Positions 12,566 through 40,570 of a stretch of 64,000 bases of DNA are shown one piece after another. Each line of letters begins with the position of its first letter. Position 1 is the stretch's first letter. The notes beneath the pieces were generated by a model. That model had not been told where the DNA came from, did not search any database, and was given only the letters and a program-made list of their open reading frames with translations. The stretch is taken from NCBI RefSeq assembly GCF_964204865.1, contig NC_135258.1, positions 8,423,001 through 8,487,000 of the forward strand. Direction: 5' to 3'. Origin of the DNA: Styela clava. Lineage: Eukaryota; Chordata; Ascidiacea; Stolidobranchia; Styelidae. Both the position numbers and the translations under genes were made by a program.

Positions 12566-13420
12566 TGGCAAATCAGCGGAATTTCAAAACGCGATACCGC
12601 TAAGTGACATATTCCTCACATTTTTTAATGAAGCTAGCTGCAAATAGTGGAGCAAGCAATTATGTAGTCATAAAATGGAAATTGACACAATACAATTTAT
12701 ACGTAATTTGTATTTGCTTCAACAGGAACAAAGAAATTGATTTAATTCGTTGGAATCAAATATCAAAAAATTATTAGTGTGTTGGAAACAAAATGAAGAA
12801 AGTATGTGGAATGGAAAATGAAAAAAAATATGTTGCTGATTTGGTATATTGAATTCGTATACCTTATTTTTTTCAAGAAATTGCAATTTACAAGAATGAA
12901 ATTGGACAGTTATAAAAATAGCTTATTATATGAATATTCTAGTACAAAATGTGTTTCAATGTGTTTGGCCTCATTAAGCAGAATCATGGTGTCAGACAAT
13001 TTGTACATGACTTTCATATTTTAAAACCAGTACATAATCAAAATTTATTAAGTCTAAAGAAATTAATATTGATTACGGTAAGTCAATAACAGAATAAATA
13101 CAGTATAAAATTATTTGGTAAGATATGCACATGATTTTTATAAGAAAAAATTTCCTGATTGGCAGCTGGAAAAAGTTACAAAAAAAATAATCCAAAGAAA
13201 CTAAACTAAAGTTTACAGATTTGCTGCATTTTGGTAAAGATGCAAAAAACGATGCAACCAACGTTTATAGCTTTGATTGAATCTCGATTTTTACGGTGGT
13301 TATCAATTAATTTACGGCTATCTTCCAACTCAGGGTGCAATAAAATGATTATTGAAATTTCTCGACCACAAATACTGTATAACATAATAACTGTTTGGAT
13401 GTGAACTAGGGCTGAGGAAA
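12566..13420. repeat. diverged segmental duplication, right copy
   Basis: Right copy of the pair described at 11265-12100, separated from it by about 465 bp. Its right end lies about 200 bp from the RTEL1 stop codon, so part of it may be downstream flank of RTEL1. Confidence 0.75.
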
Positions 13421-13428
13421 CCCCGATT

Positions 13429-13434
13429 TTTATT
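13429..13434 (-). other. possible RTEL1 poly(A) signal
   Basis: The + strand reads TTTATT (AATAAA on the minus strand) about 190 nt downstream of the RTEL1 stop codon. This is position and motif only. Confidence 0.3.
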
Positions 13435-13624
13435 GGAATCAGAGTATATTTTAATATCTTATTTTCAAACTTTATAGAGTTAGAATTTTAAACCACTTGA
13501 AATTAAATGATTTCAGATTTCCCATACCTCTTCGCCCTGATAGTTAAAGTTTGAACTTAAGAATTTTTATGGCATCCCGTTGTAAAATTACAGGTAATTG
13601 GGTATTAGTAATTCAGATCTTCAT

Positions 13625-16600
13625 TCAAAAACCCTCAGGACGTCTACCAGTTATTTCTTGACAACTTTTCACAAAAGAGTTGATGACTTCTGTATTTTTC
13701 TTCGGTAAAAATTTAACAAAAGCCCGAAACAGAATTTTACCTCTTTCATCATCTAAAAATATTTTACTCAAAGTAGGAACAAGAGTACTAGAATCCTTTT
13801 TGAAATTAATTAACGCACTTTTAAACAAAGCATATGATTCGCCTTTCAACAGGAAGCGAGTTGCTTTTAGGTAAAGCATATTACTTCCTTGTATAAATCG
13901 TTTTTCATCCCAATTAGAAAAATCATTCAAGTCGATATCACAATCTTCAGCAGAAGGCTGTTTGTTTCGAACTGAAGTGGAAGATTTGCTAGTATTGTCA
14001 TTAGAAATACATTTCTCAACTTCCTTATGATTGCCTGAGTTTTGCGTTCGTTCTCCAACTCCTTCCTCTGGATTACCAAGCCTTTGCTTTTGTACATTCA
14101 AATTTGGTGGTTCAGATATTTTCTTTCTCTCCACAATTTTAATTTTCTTTTTTGGTAATCCTCTTCTTTGATCATCTAATATTTTATCCATAACGAGCAA
14201 AGTTCTTGCCACACGATTGGTCGCTTCTTCCTCAACGATGATTGGTTCTTCTTGTGGGCGTTGCACCACATCTTTATCCAAGGCATCTAGAAGCATGGGG
14301 CCTTTTGTTTTTTTCTTAAAATTTTTAATAGGAACGAGGCCGGCTGTATCATCGTCTTCAGATACTCTTCTTCTCTTTGAACTTGTCGGACAACCTGTGC
14401 AAGAGCCATTAGGAGTAGTTTGAGGTAAAGAACAGGAATCTGCTATGACCGACGATGGAATATGATTCGACAAATCATTTGACTTCGGTATTGATAAAAA
14501 AGTCTTGTTTTTGGTTTTAGAAATTTTATCATTCGATTTTGCGAAATATTGGCTAATGTTGTCTGTTTTTTTCTGTTGCCCCCCAAAAAATATAGTTTCT
14601 TTTTTAGCCTCAGTAACGCCACTTGTGCCTTCCCCACATTCATTATTTTCTTTATCATAGTTTTTATCGCCTGAAAGCTGTTTGAGACGCAACTTTTCTT
14701 TTTCTAGGATTGAGCAGAAAAATGATTTCACCCTGTAAATGAAGAAAAATCAAATTTGAAAGTAATGTGTGTAGACCAGGGGTGGGTTTTCGGACCGAGG
14801 GCCAAAAATTTTGCCCATCTGGACTTGCGGGCCATTTAAGTATGAAGTAAAAGTTACATTTTATGGAAAATATTTACAGTGTTACCAAAGCGAAAGTGGG
14901 AAACCATAAGCCTCATGCCCAAAATCAATTTAATCGCAATCCCAACAAATTCCGTTGGTTATTTTTAGCTAAAACATCAAAATTTGGTTTTGGTTCGGTT
15001 GTGGCAGCATCAGGCGGGCCAGATTGAATAACCAAACAGGCCAGATTTGGCCCGGGGGCCGTAGTTTGCCCATGTCTGATGTACCCTATCGAAGTATTGC
15101 ATCAAAAATGAAATTCTGAAAATAAATGATTTGTATTTATAGTAAACTACATTCATTATGATAGGTAGGAATACCACTGATAGAAAGAGTTGCAAGTTAC
15201 TAATACGGAGATGTTAAGTAAATAGGTATTTTTTGATGTAGTCTTCAAGAAATATTGTTTGACAGAATCCTTGAGGCAAGCTAGTCCAAAATTTGAGTGA
15301 CAAATCAAGGAAAATGAAAAAATACCAGTGAAAAATCTAAGAATAAGAAGCCTACAAGGGAACAAACTAAATTACAAAATTACCTATACCTTCTCAAAGC
15401 CTTTTCTGCATCATCAAATTGGTTAACCCTGGGCTGAATCCATTTGGGAAGTTCGGAATGATTGTCTTTCTTCGTATATCTATAATCCATCAATAATATT
15501 GCACCGTAATCATATCTGTGCCTGATAACACGTCCGATAGCCTGAGTCAAAATACAAAGTATAAAATATAATACAATTTAGGAAGGGGCAGTGTCGTCAC
15601 TAAAAAAGTTACACTAATGGTCAATACCACATTATTTGCTATTCCAGATATATTTAGAAAATATTTTTAAAAATACAATCAAAATTGGGTCAGGTTTAAC
15701 ATAGAAATTTACACAATTCAAATTTATTCTTGAAAACTGAATTCGATGATGGCGAATACTCGAAACAAATTTTGTTTCATTGCTTTTCTCTTGACTTTTA
15801 CATTTTTAGAAGCTGAGTACAGCTTATTTTCAAATGGACTGATCTCAAAGGCTGGAAAGCATATCTACTCAAAGTAAGATGTTTCTACTACTAATGTAGA
15901 AATATTATAATGTGTCTAATAATATTAATAATCTTCTCCAATGCATTGAGTATATTACCTGATTAACAGCACGCAATGCTTGTAATCTGTACCATTCCTG
16001 ACCGCTAATAACTTTATTTGCTCCTCCTATTCGCAAGTCTTCAAGAAATTCCATTTTTAGACGAACTTTTGGATCCTGAAATAAACAAGTAATAGAACTT
16101 TCAGATATACTAAATTTTTTGAACATTTTCAAAATAAGATTTCATTTTTGAGTTTGGAAAGAATGTAGTATACTAAACTCAAACAGCTACACTTGCACAA
16201 CTAAAACTTTGTGTGACAACTAGATTTGCTAAAGCTTGAGTGATGTCAAGTAAATGTCGGTCAATTACAGTTTCCAACATATACGAATCAAGTATAATTT
16301 ATTTTTTCTAAGCAATAGAAATCCACCGTACACAAATTAAGATTCGCGCCAGTCAGGTATTCCCCACGTCAACTGGATTATCAAAGGTGGTTACTTAAAC
16401 TACACCTAACGATTGCACTCGAGCTATATTACAATAAAAGGCACTCTTGTAGTGTGTGTACCAGGTTAGGGTTAGGTCATAATTTTATTCTAATTTTTCC
16501 TAATATTAGGGCTATTATGAGTTTGGGGACTGTTTGTGATAGCCAAGTAAATACAACCCCTGCCCATAGGTTTCATTCCTTTACACTACTTGATGTAAAG

Positions 16601-19600
16601 TAGGCGAACAAAATTAGTTACCTCCATATCGGTACACACACTTCTGGAGCGCCCAACAAAATGTACATCAGCGTTACCTTTGATGGTGGATAAGGTAGAC
16701 CAATGATGACAACGGCTCTTCCATTTTCATTAGAGAAATCCAAACCTTCTGAGACTTTGCCACGACATATGGCAAAGAATGTCCCACCCTCAGGTTTGGC
16801 AACATCTGAGTAATATTTTTCCATGGCTTCTTTCAAACCATTTTTATTTCTCGTCTCAATTGTGCAAGGTTTAATCAAGTCGATCTGCCTGATGAAAAAA
16901 GTGACATAAACATGACATACTGATAGTACAAAATGATGCGAAATTTTCGAATTTTTACCTGATGTTCTGAATATTCCAAATTGATGTTCAGCAAAATAAA
17001 GGTATGTATCAACTATAAATAATACTGTCATTTTAAAACAGTACCAGTATTTGACTAAGTAAATTTTCAAGATACGACTTTTTTGATTGGATTATCTTAA
17101 ATTTGATTATTATGCTGAATTTTCTGAGTACCTCTTATGATGAGAAAGCTTACATTTTTACTGGATTTTGATATTGTGAAAGACGTGGGGCATTTTCTAC
17201 TTATTACAGATCTATGTACCTCATAATATCAGGAGCTAACTCCCTCCATGTCTTGGTGTAAATTTCCATGGCCAAGTAAGATGGGAAAAACACTAGCAAT
17301 CCACCAGGACATATTCTAGACATTCTAATAAGAATATTTCCAATATCTTGTGCCAGTCTGTAATCTCCTCTAGTTTTGTACGTTGATTCTAAACGTCTTC
17401 CTGTGAGTCCTTTCGTTAAAGAAGCAACGAAAACTTGATGATTATCAATGACGTGAGTGTTTTGTAACGTGATCGGGAAATCAACTTGAAGTTCGCAGGT
17501 AAAGGATTCAATCGGCGATAAAGTTCCGCTTGTCAAAATTAAATTTTTTACTCCGCAAGCTAGTAAATCTCTCATTGCGTATCCCGGGCTGAAGCACCAA
17601 TAACTCAGCGTTCTTTGTGTACCCGTAGATTCTGTAGTCGTAGTTTGAAAAGTTTGTTTCCCTCCCCAAGAGTTTTTAGATTTTACTTCGTCTTCTCGAA
17701 TATGTACGCGATAAAATTTTGATAATTCACTCATCATCATCTCGGTTGCTACATTGGAGTTTAAAAGAGTGGATGGTAGGGTAGGATTTTGTCCTCCCGC
17801 TGCACTGAATATGATTTTCAGGATCTCCGAAAACTTTTGTAAAGCTGTTCCTCTAGTTTGAAATGAGTTACTCAGGGTGGAAAGATAAGTCACCACCTTG
17901 TCGACAAGATCAATGATTGTCTCATGTGTTGTAAAGTTCACACTCAGAGCGGCCAAAAACTCAAACATGTATCTGTAAAAATAAGAAAACATTGTAACTT
18001 TTACACGAGGTGTTTTCAAAGAGTTACTAAGACTCCAAACAAGGCACTTCTGAGTGAAAACTACTTTTTTTGAAAGGACTCCTGGACTAATTAAGGACTA
18101 AATAAGCGCATCTGCGTAGAAAGAGAAATAAAAATCTGCTGGAGTGCGCTAGGGCTACATTTTTGAATAAAAATATTCCATATCATCATACCTTCCCTTT
18201 TTTGTCAAACTCTTTTCTACACCAGAAAGTGGTATGGCTTGAAGATGTGATTCAAGATGGACGAATAATGCTTTTAACGTTGCTAATTCCTGAAGATTGA
18301 ATTCACCAAGTGCTGATGACTCTCCTGAAAATATATGGTGGTACACAATTATCAACCAAAAATCAAACTTAAACGATTAAATAAAAGCTGGCATCAAGCT
18401 GAACTATCAGACAACTAGTTGAATGGAGAGAGTCAAATGTATGAATGAAACATGAAACTACCATGTACTACCTGAGCGCCCACACACACATAAACATAAT
18501 AACATACCAGCCTCATAACCATCAGGTACAGTCCCAGTCTCAGAAAGATTTACTGCAGCTTTTAATAGTTCTCCAGTTTCTTGAATACATTTTGCAATAT
18601 CCATTGATGTTAAATCAAATGAAGCCGATTCTTCGCACATCTTCTCCAGATTATGAGCTTCGTCAAATATAATCACATTGCCAGATACTTCAAGATTATG
18701 AGAACGACGTGCTTTCCGATCCAATAAATAATTATAAGGCGTGAAAATGATGCCACAGTCTGCCTCTTTTGATTGCTCTCTAGAAGATGAAAATGATTTT
18801 TTTTTTTCAAGTTCAATTCAATTTTATCCACATTCTAATCTGTGATCACATACCAATCTACCACACCAATGACTCTCAAATTTTGACTGTGTGACAAATT
18901 TTTGGATCCTTTTTATAAAGATTTATTAGTCATATGTTTGTGTTTATAACTTTATATTAATTGATCGAAACTAATAAAATTAATGTTAATAAATATGATT
19001 AAATACACAAAAACAAGCTCAAGTACGCCATTGGTTAAATGTGCATAAATGATAAATTATTTCCTTTCCATAATTTAATTTTAGTAAAATTTTCTCTACA
19101 ATATCATTTGGCACGAATTATGGTCAATTACAATGGAGAGTATAGCAGATATTGAAAAGAAAAGACAAATACATAAACCAAATTGATATAAAAATGTATG
19201 GTAAAGGTCCTATAACCCCTTACAAGTCCAGATATAACTTTTGCTACGTACGGTAAATGGATATTATTTATATACCAACTCATTATTTCAACTTATGATA
19301 TCAAATAGAGAAATCTGTATATAACCTTGCTGCATAATAAGGGCAGGCACTCCTCTTCTTCCCCAACGCAACCAATTCTTCAATATCCAAAACTTCATTT
19401 GTGAATGATCCTGCTTTTCTCACATTTTCAACATTGTTGTAGAAATGACAGAGATGTTTATTAACTTTATTACGACACGAATGAATCATTGCAGTATTGT
19501 TGGTTTGCTTTGACACTTCTGGGTGAATACACATTTGCTCCCGGGATCCTAAAATACTGATTTTAGCATCCTTGGCATACGCAGTTCGTTTCAGTTCTTT

Positions 19601-20002
19601 GACGACTTGAGCTAATTGTGAATGGGTTCTGGAAGCATATATAATTTTTGGGGCCGTTGGGATGCTTTGTTCGGGCTCTTCCCCGGGAACTGCATCGCTA
19701 GAGCCCCATCCTAAGGGGTAATCAGGCTCTTTACTATCAGGAATCAAAGACTTTTCCACTGTACGCTTTTTGATTTCTAATCTTCGCCATGCCATGGTTG
19801 CGCACAAGAGGCACAAAGTTTTTCCTGTCCCTGTTGGTGATTCCAGTAACGCATTCTTCCCGGTTTGTAATGACTTAATCACACTTTCCATATATTTAAT
19901 TTGTACTAAATACGGCTTGAAGGGAAATTCAATTTCCACATCCCGCAGTTTGAAAGTAGGCATGGTGAACGGAAGACTTGAATTAGCCAAAAGACTTGAC
20001 AA
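13625..20002 (-). CDS. RTEL1: RTEL1, regulator of telomere elongation helicase 1
   Basis: XPD-family Fe-S 5'-3' DNA helicase acting in the nucleus on telomeric loops, D-loops and replication blocks. Eight coding exons (5' to 3'): 19326-20002, 18508-18779, 18192-18324, 17220-17972, 16678-16888, 15959-16075, 15390-15541, 13625-14732. All join in phase, giving 1140 aa from the first ATG or 1127 aa from the second (19963), which begins [15 protein letters not shown] and fits the family start better. Motifs seen: Walker [10 protein letters not shown]; the four Fe-S cysteines ([29 protein letters not shown]); DEAH in [57 protein letters not shown]; and motif [16 protein letters not shown]. The C-terminal tail is low in complexity and basic, then has one harmonin-N-like domain (about the last 100 residues) ending [13 protein letters not shown]-like sequence TDNISQYF lies between helicase and harmonin domain. 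Human RTEL1 has two harmonin-like domains and, in the long isoform, a RING-like end; here only one is present. This is not DDX11 or FANCJ, because the harmonin-type tail and the PHxPY/CPYY region match RTEL1. Confidence 0.94.
14777..15078. mobile_element. hAT-like non-autonomous element in RTEL1 intron 7
   Basis: Ends CAGGGGTGGG and (complement) CAGACATGGGCAAACTACGG, with GGGCC-rich termini typical of hAT MITEs. The flanking 8-mers GTGTAGAC and ATGTACCC match at 5 of 8 positions. A homologue in the opposite orientation lies at 27174-27466. No coding capacity. Confidence 0.65.
16440..16653 (+). mobile_element. 214-bp GG-ended element in RTEL1 intron 5
   Basis: Begins GGCACTC and ends GAGCGCC, with inner inverted ends around GTGTGTACC. 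The flanks CAATAAAA and CAACAAAA (7 of 8 identical) look like an 8-bp target duplication. Length is identical to the copy at 36586-36799. It sits only 24 bp past the last base of RTEL1 exon 5 and is non-coding. Confidence 0.75.
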
Positions 20003-21740
20003 TTCAGAGGCAAAGTTTTCTGATTTTTTGTTCTTATTTAAAATAATCCATTTTAAACTCTAACTAGTTTATATGAATCTGTATAAAAATAATTATTATC
20101 ACTTAACAGCAACAAAATTCTCAAAAGAATGGAATTAAAACTATAAAATCAACTACAATGAGCAAGTTAGACTGACACTTATTCATTCACAAATTTAGGT
20201 CTGGTATAGTACCATGGACCACAAGTACTTCTAGTTGGCATGCCTCAACAATTTTGGTACCGTACTATACTATACCACAACCATGCATATAGACTACAGA
20301 TACGGTATAATAGATGCCTGACATAATAAAAAAAACTTGAATGTTCTAATGTATAAATGAAATTCTAACTAGCAGCAGTTTGATTTTGTTTTGAAATTCT
20401 AATTTTTGCATGTACAGACCTAGGAATTGCTGAATTATGGGTGTTCCAATGTTTGTTTACTCATTTCGCATTGTCTTCATCTATAACATTTACTAAATGG
20501 AGTTCGAAATAAAATGTCTATCTTATAGTAGTGCAGCAGTGATGGTGGTTTTGTGATCAAAAGATAGTTTTAGTTATGATTTTGCTTTACAATCAATCAC
20601 TTTGGAAATTGGGAAAATATAAGAGCATAAATATGTGGAATTAAAAGACATTTGGACATAGTTATGTAGTCCAGTACCATAGTCAGGGTGTAACAGCGTC
20701 AGGTTGTACCGAAACCGCAGTTTACCAGCATAAGTCGCTACTGTGGTAAATAAATATCGGTAGACAAATTTATATAGTCTATCATTATTATTAAGCAACT
20801 CCCATGGCGATTGAAAGTCAAAGTCATAATTTAGACCAGGTACAGTCGTATGCAACCTGGGGATAGAAAAAGCAACGAGGGGCGAAAAGACTATGGACAA
20901 AAATATAGAATGATAAACTTTCTCTCTGTAATAATTGCTCAAGGGCGGACTGGTAAACGGATGGAGACCCATGGGAGGCCGTGGTTAAGCCCTCTCATCG
21001 ACTTTCCACTCCACCGACATAACTACTTTCCTCTCCACCGGGATAACTGTGTAAATCCTATATCTAACAATCTCTCATCTTCAGTGGAAGCGAAACTGGC
21101 GCCAAGTTTTGACAGGGATTTATTTTAACACCGCAGCGCCATCTCGGGTTCGGCCATTTTAGCATGTCGGGTTCTTGAAGATACAAAGGTGGTAAAACTC
21201 TTAACCCGCGGCGCGTACTTGGAGTTCGGCATGTTCTTGTCGGAGTCCTATTTGCAAAATTCTCAGGACCTGGAGTCAAAATTCTAAATTCAATGGAGTC
21301 GAAAATTCAGACTTTTGAAGTTCCAATGGGGATAAAAGAAGTCAAAATTGAAAATAGTCCGCAGTCGATTGCAAATCCTACGTGGGATTAGCGATTTGTC
21401 CTAACAAAACAGAATTTCATGACCAGTAGGATAGATAGTAGATACACCTTCAATTCAGATTTATCGATTTACCAATCAAAATATTTCGATTTAGAGAGTA
21501 TTTCCTGCACTCACCAACCCATGTTCGCCTGCCCAATGGGGCAAAACTATGAAGCTATTATTGAGCATACCAACACACGCATGCTTATTTTGACAAAATT
21601 ATGACGTATTTGTACTGAACCCACATATTAGCGTTGTCTCTTTGTAAATGAATTTACGAAGTTTCGTCCCAGTCTGGAATAATATGTACCTTCCTTCATA
21701 TTTCAATAGAAAAACAAACAACACCATTAACCATGTAAGT
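20003..21740. other. intergenic between RTEL1 and the RING-finger gene
   Basis: No supported gene. A 132-codon open frame at 20574-20972 (minus) has no recognisable domain and runs into a repeat. A reverse copy of dispersed repeat family A lies at about 20970-21065. The first few hundred bases left of 20003 on the gene strand should include the RTEL1 promoter. Confidence 0.5.
20970..21065 (-). repeat. dispersed repeat, family A (reverse copy)
   Basis: On the minus strand it shows AGGATTTACACAG, TTATCCCGGTGGAGAGGAAA and GAGAGGGCTTAACCACGG, collinear with the copies at 9270 and 63430. Confidence 0.45.
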
Positions 21741-24700
21741 ATTTTTATTTCCCTCAAAATTACACGGATTTAGTATATTTTTTCATCTGGTCACAGGGTT
21801 ATTCTAATACAATATTAATGATGGTAGTGCTAATGACAATTGTCATGCCGTGAGTATACAAACAAATATAAACAAACAATGGAGTTAACTCAAATGACAG
21901 ACTGATATGTGAAAATAATCAAAAATTATGCATCACATTCAATCAGCAAATCACTGAATTATCTGAGTCAAATTTTTCATACAGATACCAAAGATCTTAG
22001 GTAACTTGATTATGCATGACTTAAAGATGTTGAATTTGTCACACACGAAAAGCCTTAAGATCTTGGCATTTGAAAGACTTTGATAACGTATGACAATGGT
22101 TTTCTGGATACCGAAAGAAAATTACACAAAAAAGTAACACGGACTATACCTATTATCACTGCAAATAATCACCAAAAGAACTGCAATCCATACAAAAAAA
22201 TGAATATTAACAAAAATACAAAACTACAAGAAAATTTTGATGATAATGATTGATTGACAAACTTCACTGGATACTCTTTAACAGCATAAAAAAATTTGGT
22301 TTAATATTTTTTTTTAATTTGTGCTTGAGATTTGAATCCATATTTTTATGAAAAAAGATGGTGGTGGAGCAAACATCACAAAAAGAAAAAAAAGCACAGC
22401 ACGGCCCACTGGATAATTCAAATATCCGGTTATTATTGAAATCTGCTATGCAATATAACCAGCCAATAATCGCAAGTATGTGTTTAAATCAGATTAATGA
22501 ACAAAGCGATAACCAAGTGAAAGGAAGAAATTCATAAAGAAATGAAAAGGTGCAATAATCGAGGAAAATTAACGAACTCCAACACGATCAGTAAGAATTT
22601 CAAACCAAAGAAAAAAGTGAAAAAAGGCAAAAAGGAATCAAAAAGCGAGTAACTGCTCAGTGTGGAATGAAAATGAACAAAAAAATATTGAAAACAAATA
22701 CACGGAACACTTTAAATTTTTTGTTTTGTTACAACAGGTATATAATTGGCAAGTTGGTTTCCATAAAAGATATGAGACAGATCATTTCACCTGAAAATCT
22801 GTTTTTACTGGCATTTTATCTGAAATCTAACTTCAGTAAAAGATTCTATTTTAGTCAGATGCCGGATTTAGACTACGGTAAATACAAATCATAGCGTTTC
22901 AAGCAATTTTCCTATTTGCTCAAAACATATATCACAGCATTAACATTATAATCAAAATTTGGTTATGTTAACTCACAGAATCCAAATCAAACCTAATATT
23001 AGAAAACAATCAAATGGGATTACAAGTAAATAATATTATATATGGATGGATCTTAAAATTATGGCATCAGAAACGCAAACAAAATATTGTGTCTTAAATT
23101 TGTCAACTAAAACATTGAGTGAAAAAAAATTTTCGTGCAAATAATATAAATCACCGCTTAGTATTAATAATTATTAATATTAATTAACACTCATAACTAG
23201 ATTTTTTACATCAGAATCCTTTTTTTGATGCATAATATAGATAAAACCTGACATTTCAACACAACAACGTAAGTACACTTTATCTTCAAAACAGGCAAGT
23301 TATTCCCACTGTCTAGCTCAGTCAGGTTGGCCGTTTACGAAAACAATTTAAAAATGAATTGAATCTTAATGCATTAAATATTCAAGCGTTCTAGTAATCA
23401 ATGCAATGGAAGAATATTCTCCAAATTTGCACATTTGAATAATGTTGTTTAAATAAGAAAGTGGAATCTGACAGGGTATTTTTCCATTAATAATTGTCTA
23501 ACAACCTGGATAACATTGAGATGATCATGAGCTTAAAGACACTTCGTCATAAGATTGGTTAAATTTTGATTAGGGAAAAAATCATATTGTACTTTTAAAT
23601 GCAATTGAAGACTGAGGTGTGATATAAAAAGTGGTAGAGTCTCATGTGACTATCATTTCCCTTATAAGTATTGTGAAACATAAGTGCAAAATCGATTCGG
23701 ACAAAAGCTAGGGCCGGGCAAAATCAAACAATCAATTCATAAACTTAATTTTATTCATAGATTACAAAAAAGCTCAAGTTGTTAGAGTTTTAATACTGTG
23801 ATGTATTTTTTGTTGAAATCATTTTAATTTGTGTACAATAAGTTTGTGTGAATTATCTTTATCATTTTGAACCCTGCGGATTCACCCAGCCCTAACTATA
23901 TTAACATAACCAATGCTTTAATCCCGTGCAGTTAGATTAAATCAAAAATAGTTCAAACGAGTAGTGACACAAGAACGTGTTGTAAACCATATCCAGCACA
24001 AAGCTGATTTTGAAAAAATCTGTAGAGTGCTCGGACATGAAATGATAATAACAAAAATCGAAGTAAGGCGCTTTCGAACAAACCGAAATGAAAAAGAGAA
24101 GCAGTGAAACAAAAATCAATTACATGCGTATACAAACACGCTGCTAGTAGTACGGTAGCATGGATAAAACTAAAAAAGAACAAACTAAAAATTAAAGTGG
24201 TTTCTGGTTCGATAAAAAAGTTGCTTTTGCTTTCCCGCTGCGATAGGGGGCAATCGCTATCAAGTTAACACAAAATTGTTAGTAACACAAACATATAGTT
24301 GTTAGCTAGCATTACGTGAATATTAATTAAAACAATAGTAATTAAAGCACAAAAAATAAACGAGAACACGTCAAACACAAAATCATCCAATCTAACACAA
24401 AAAAATACAGTATCGACTCAAATCGGCCGAAGCTGAGAAAATACAAAGGCGGAACACAATCAACTACCACCGCAACCAATCAAACGCCTGCTCTACTACT
24501 TTAATGAACAATAATTCATATGAATGTACAATGCTATAAAATCAGAGCAAATATACTTGCAATTTACAGTAATAAACCTAGAGTCGCTAACAATTTGAGC
24601 CAAATTTTGAGTTATATGCAATCAGAAAGTTGAATTTGTATAAGATTAAGCATAAACCAACAATGAATTCATTCCATATTAATATAAAATGCACCCCACC

Positions 24701-25568
24701 AAAATAGAATTGAAATAAGTAATCAAAAGTTGTATTTGAGCAACACTGGTGTACAGCAAATTTTTTTGAGAATATTTGAAAAAAAAGTTCATTTTTTGCC
24801 AAAATTCCTACAAAATGTCATTTTTTTTCATTTAGTATCAACTTTGTCTGGTTTATAGTCTTCACAAATCGGAAATTCATGTAAAAACATTCATTACCTA
24901 GTCAAAAGTTGTATTTTGGGCAACACTGTAGCAAGTTATTTAAAGAATATTTAAAGAATAAATTCATCACATATGTGAACTTGAAAAAAATACTGGTGCT
25001 AATAACAGAATCGACTACATTAGATTCACAAATAATTCCAAAAATTCAATTCATTTTCAATTAATAAGTTGGTATAAGCTATCCAGGGTAATTCAGACAT
25101 TATCAAATCATGTCTAATCAAGCATGTGACATAGCAAATATACACGGCACACACTAAAACAAGCATGATATGACAATGAAAATACACATGAGTTGAACAT
25201 TGATAAGTTCATTATACTTGAATTTTTTTGTTGATTTTTTCTTCTTCATTTTTTACATTTTCACCTATGATATTTCATGTTTCCGAGTAGTTTTACATTG
25301 AAAGAATTATACAATTTCAATTCCCTTTTAAATAAAAATTATACACAAATGCAAATATTTGGCAAAGCGATCAGAAGTTGACGCTGATTAACACAAAAAA
25401 AATGCTGCCTTGTGACTTCCATTTAGTATACAATCATCACCATAATATCCTCCGCTGAGATAATGTCAATATAAACTCTACTCATTTTCGGCCAATCGTA
25501 ATCCAATAGTATCATTCTTCTCCGGCCAGAGTTACAAATAAAAGAAAAGTTTCGTTTTCTGTCTCCTG
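21741..25568 (-). other. long gene-free stretch, possible 3'UTR of the RING-finger gene
   Basis: About 3.8 kb directly downstream of the RING-finger stop codon with no supported coding frame. It is strongly AT-rich with short tandem-like duplications (for example CAAAAGTTGTATTT near 24725 and again near 24903). A TTTATTT (AAATAAA on the minus strand) at about 21740 could be a distal poly(A) signal. Vertebrate RNF38/RNF44 genes have long 3'UTRs, so this assignment is plausible but unproven. Confidence 0.35.

Positions 25569-40570
<15,002 letters not shown>

Noticed and set aside
16618..17070. Single 150-codon frame spanning RTEL1 exon 5
   Set aside because: Only the middle (16678-16888) is coding; both ends run into introns, one of which begins with a 214-bp transposon.
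13625..20002. Initial reading of this helicase as DDX11 or FANCJ
   Set aside because: The N-terminal [15 protein letters not shown], the CPYY Fe-S cysteine context and the harmonin-like C-terminal domain match RTEL1 instead.
20574..20972. 132-codon minus-strand open frame with some hydrophobic stretches
   Set aside because: No recognisable domain, no splice or start context, and it overlaps low-complexity and repeat-derived sequence.
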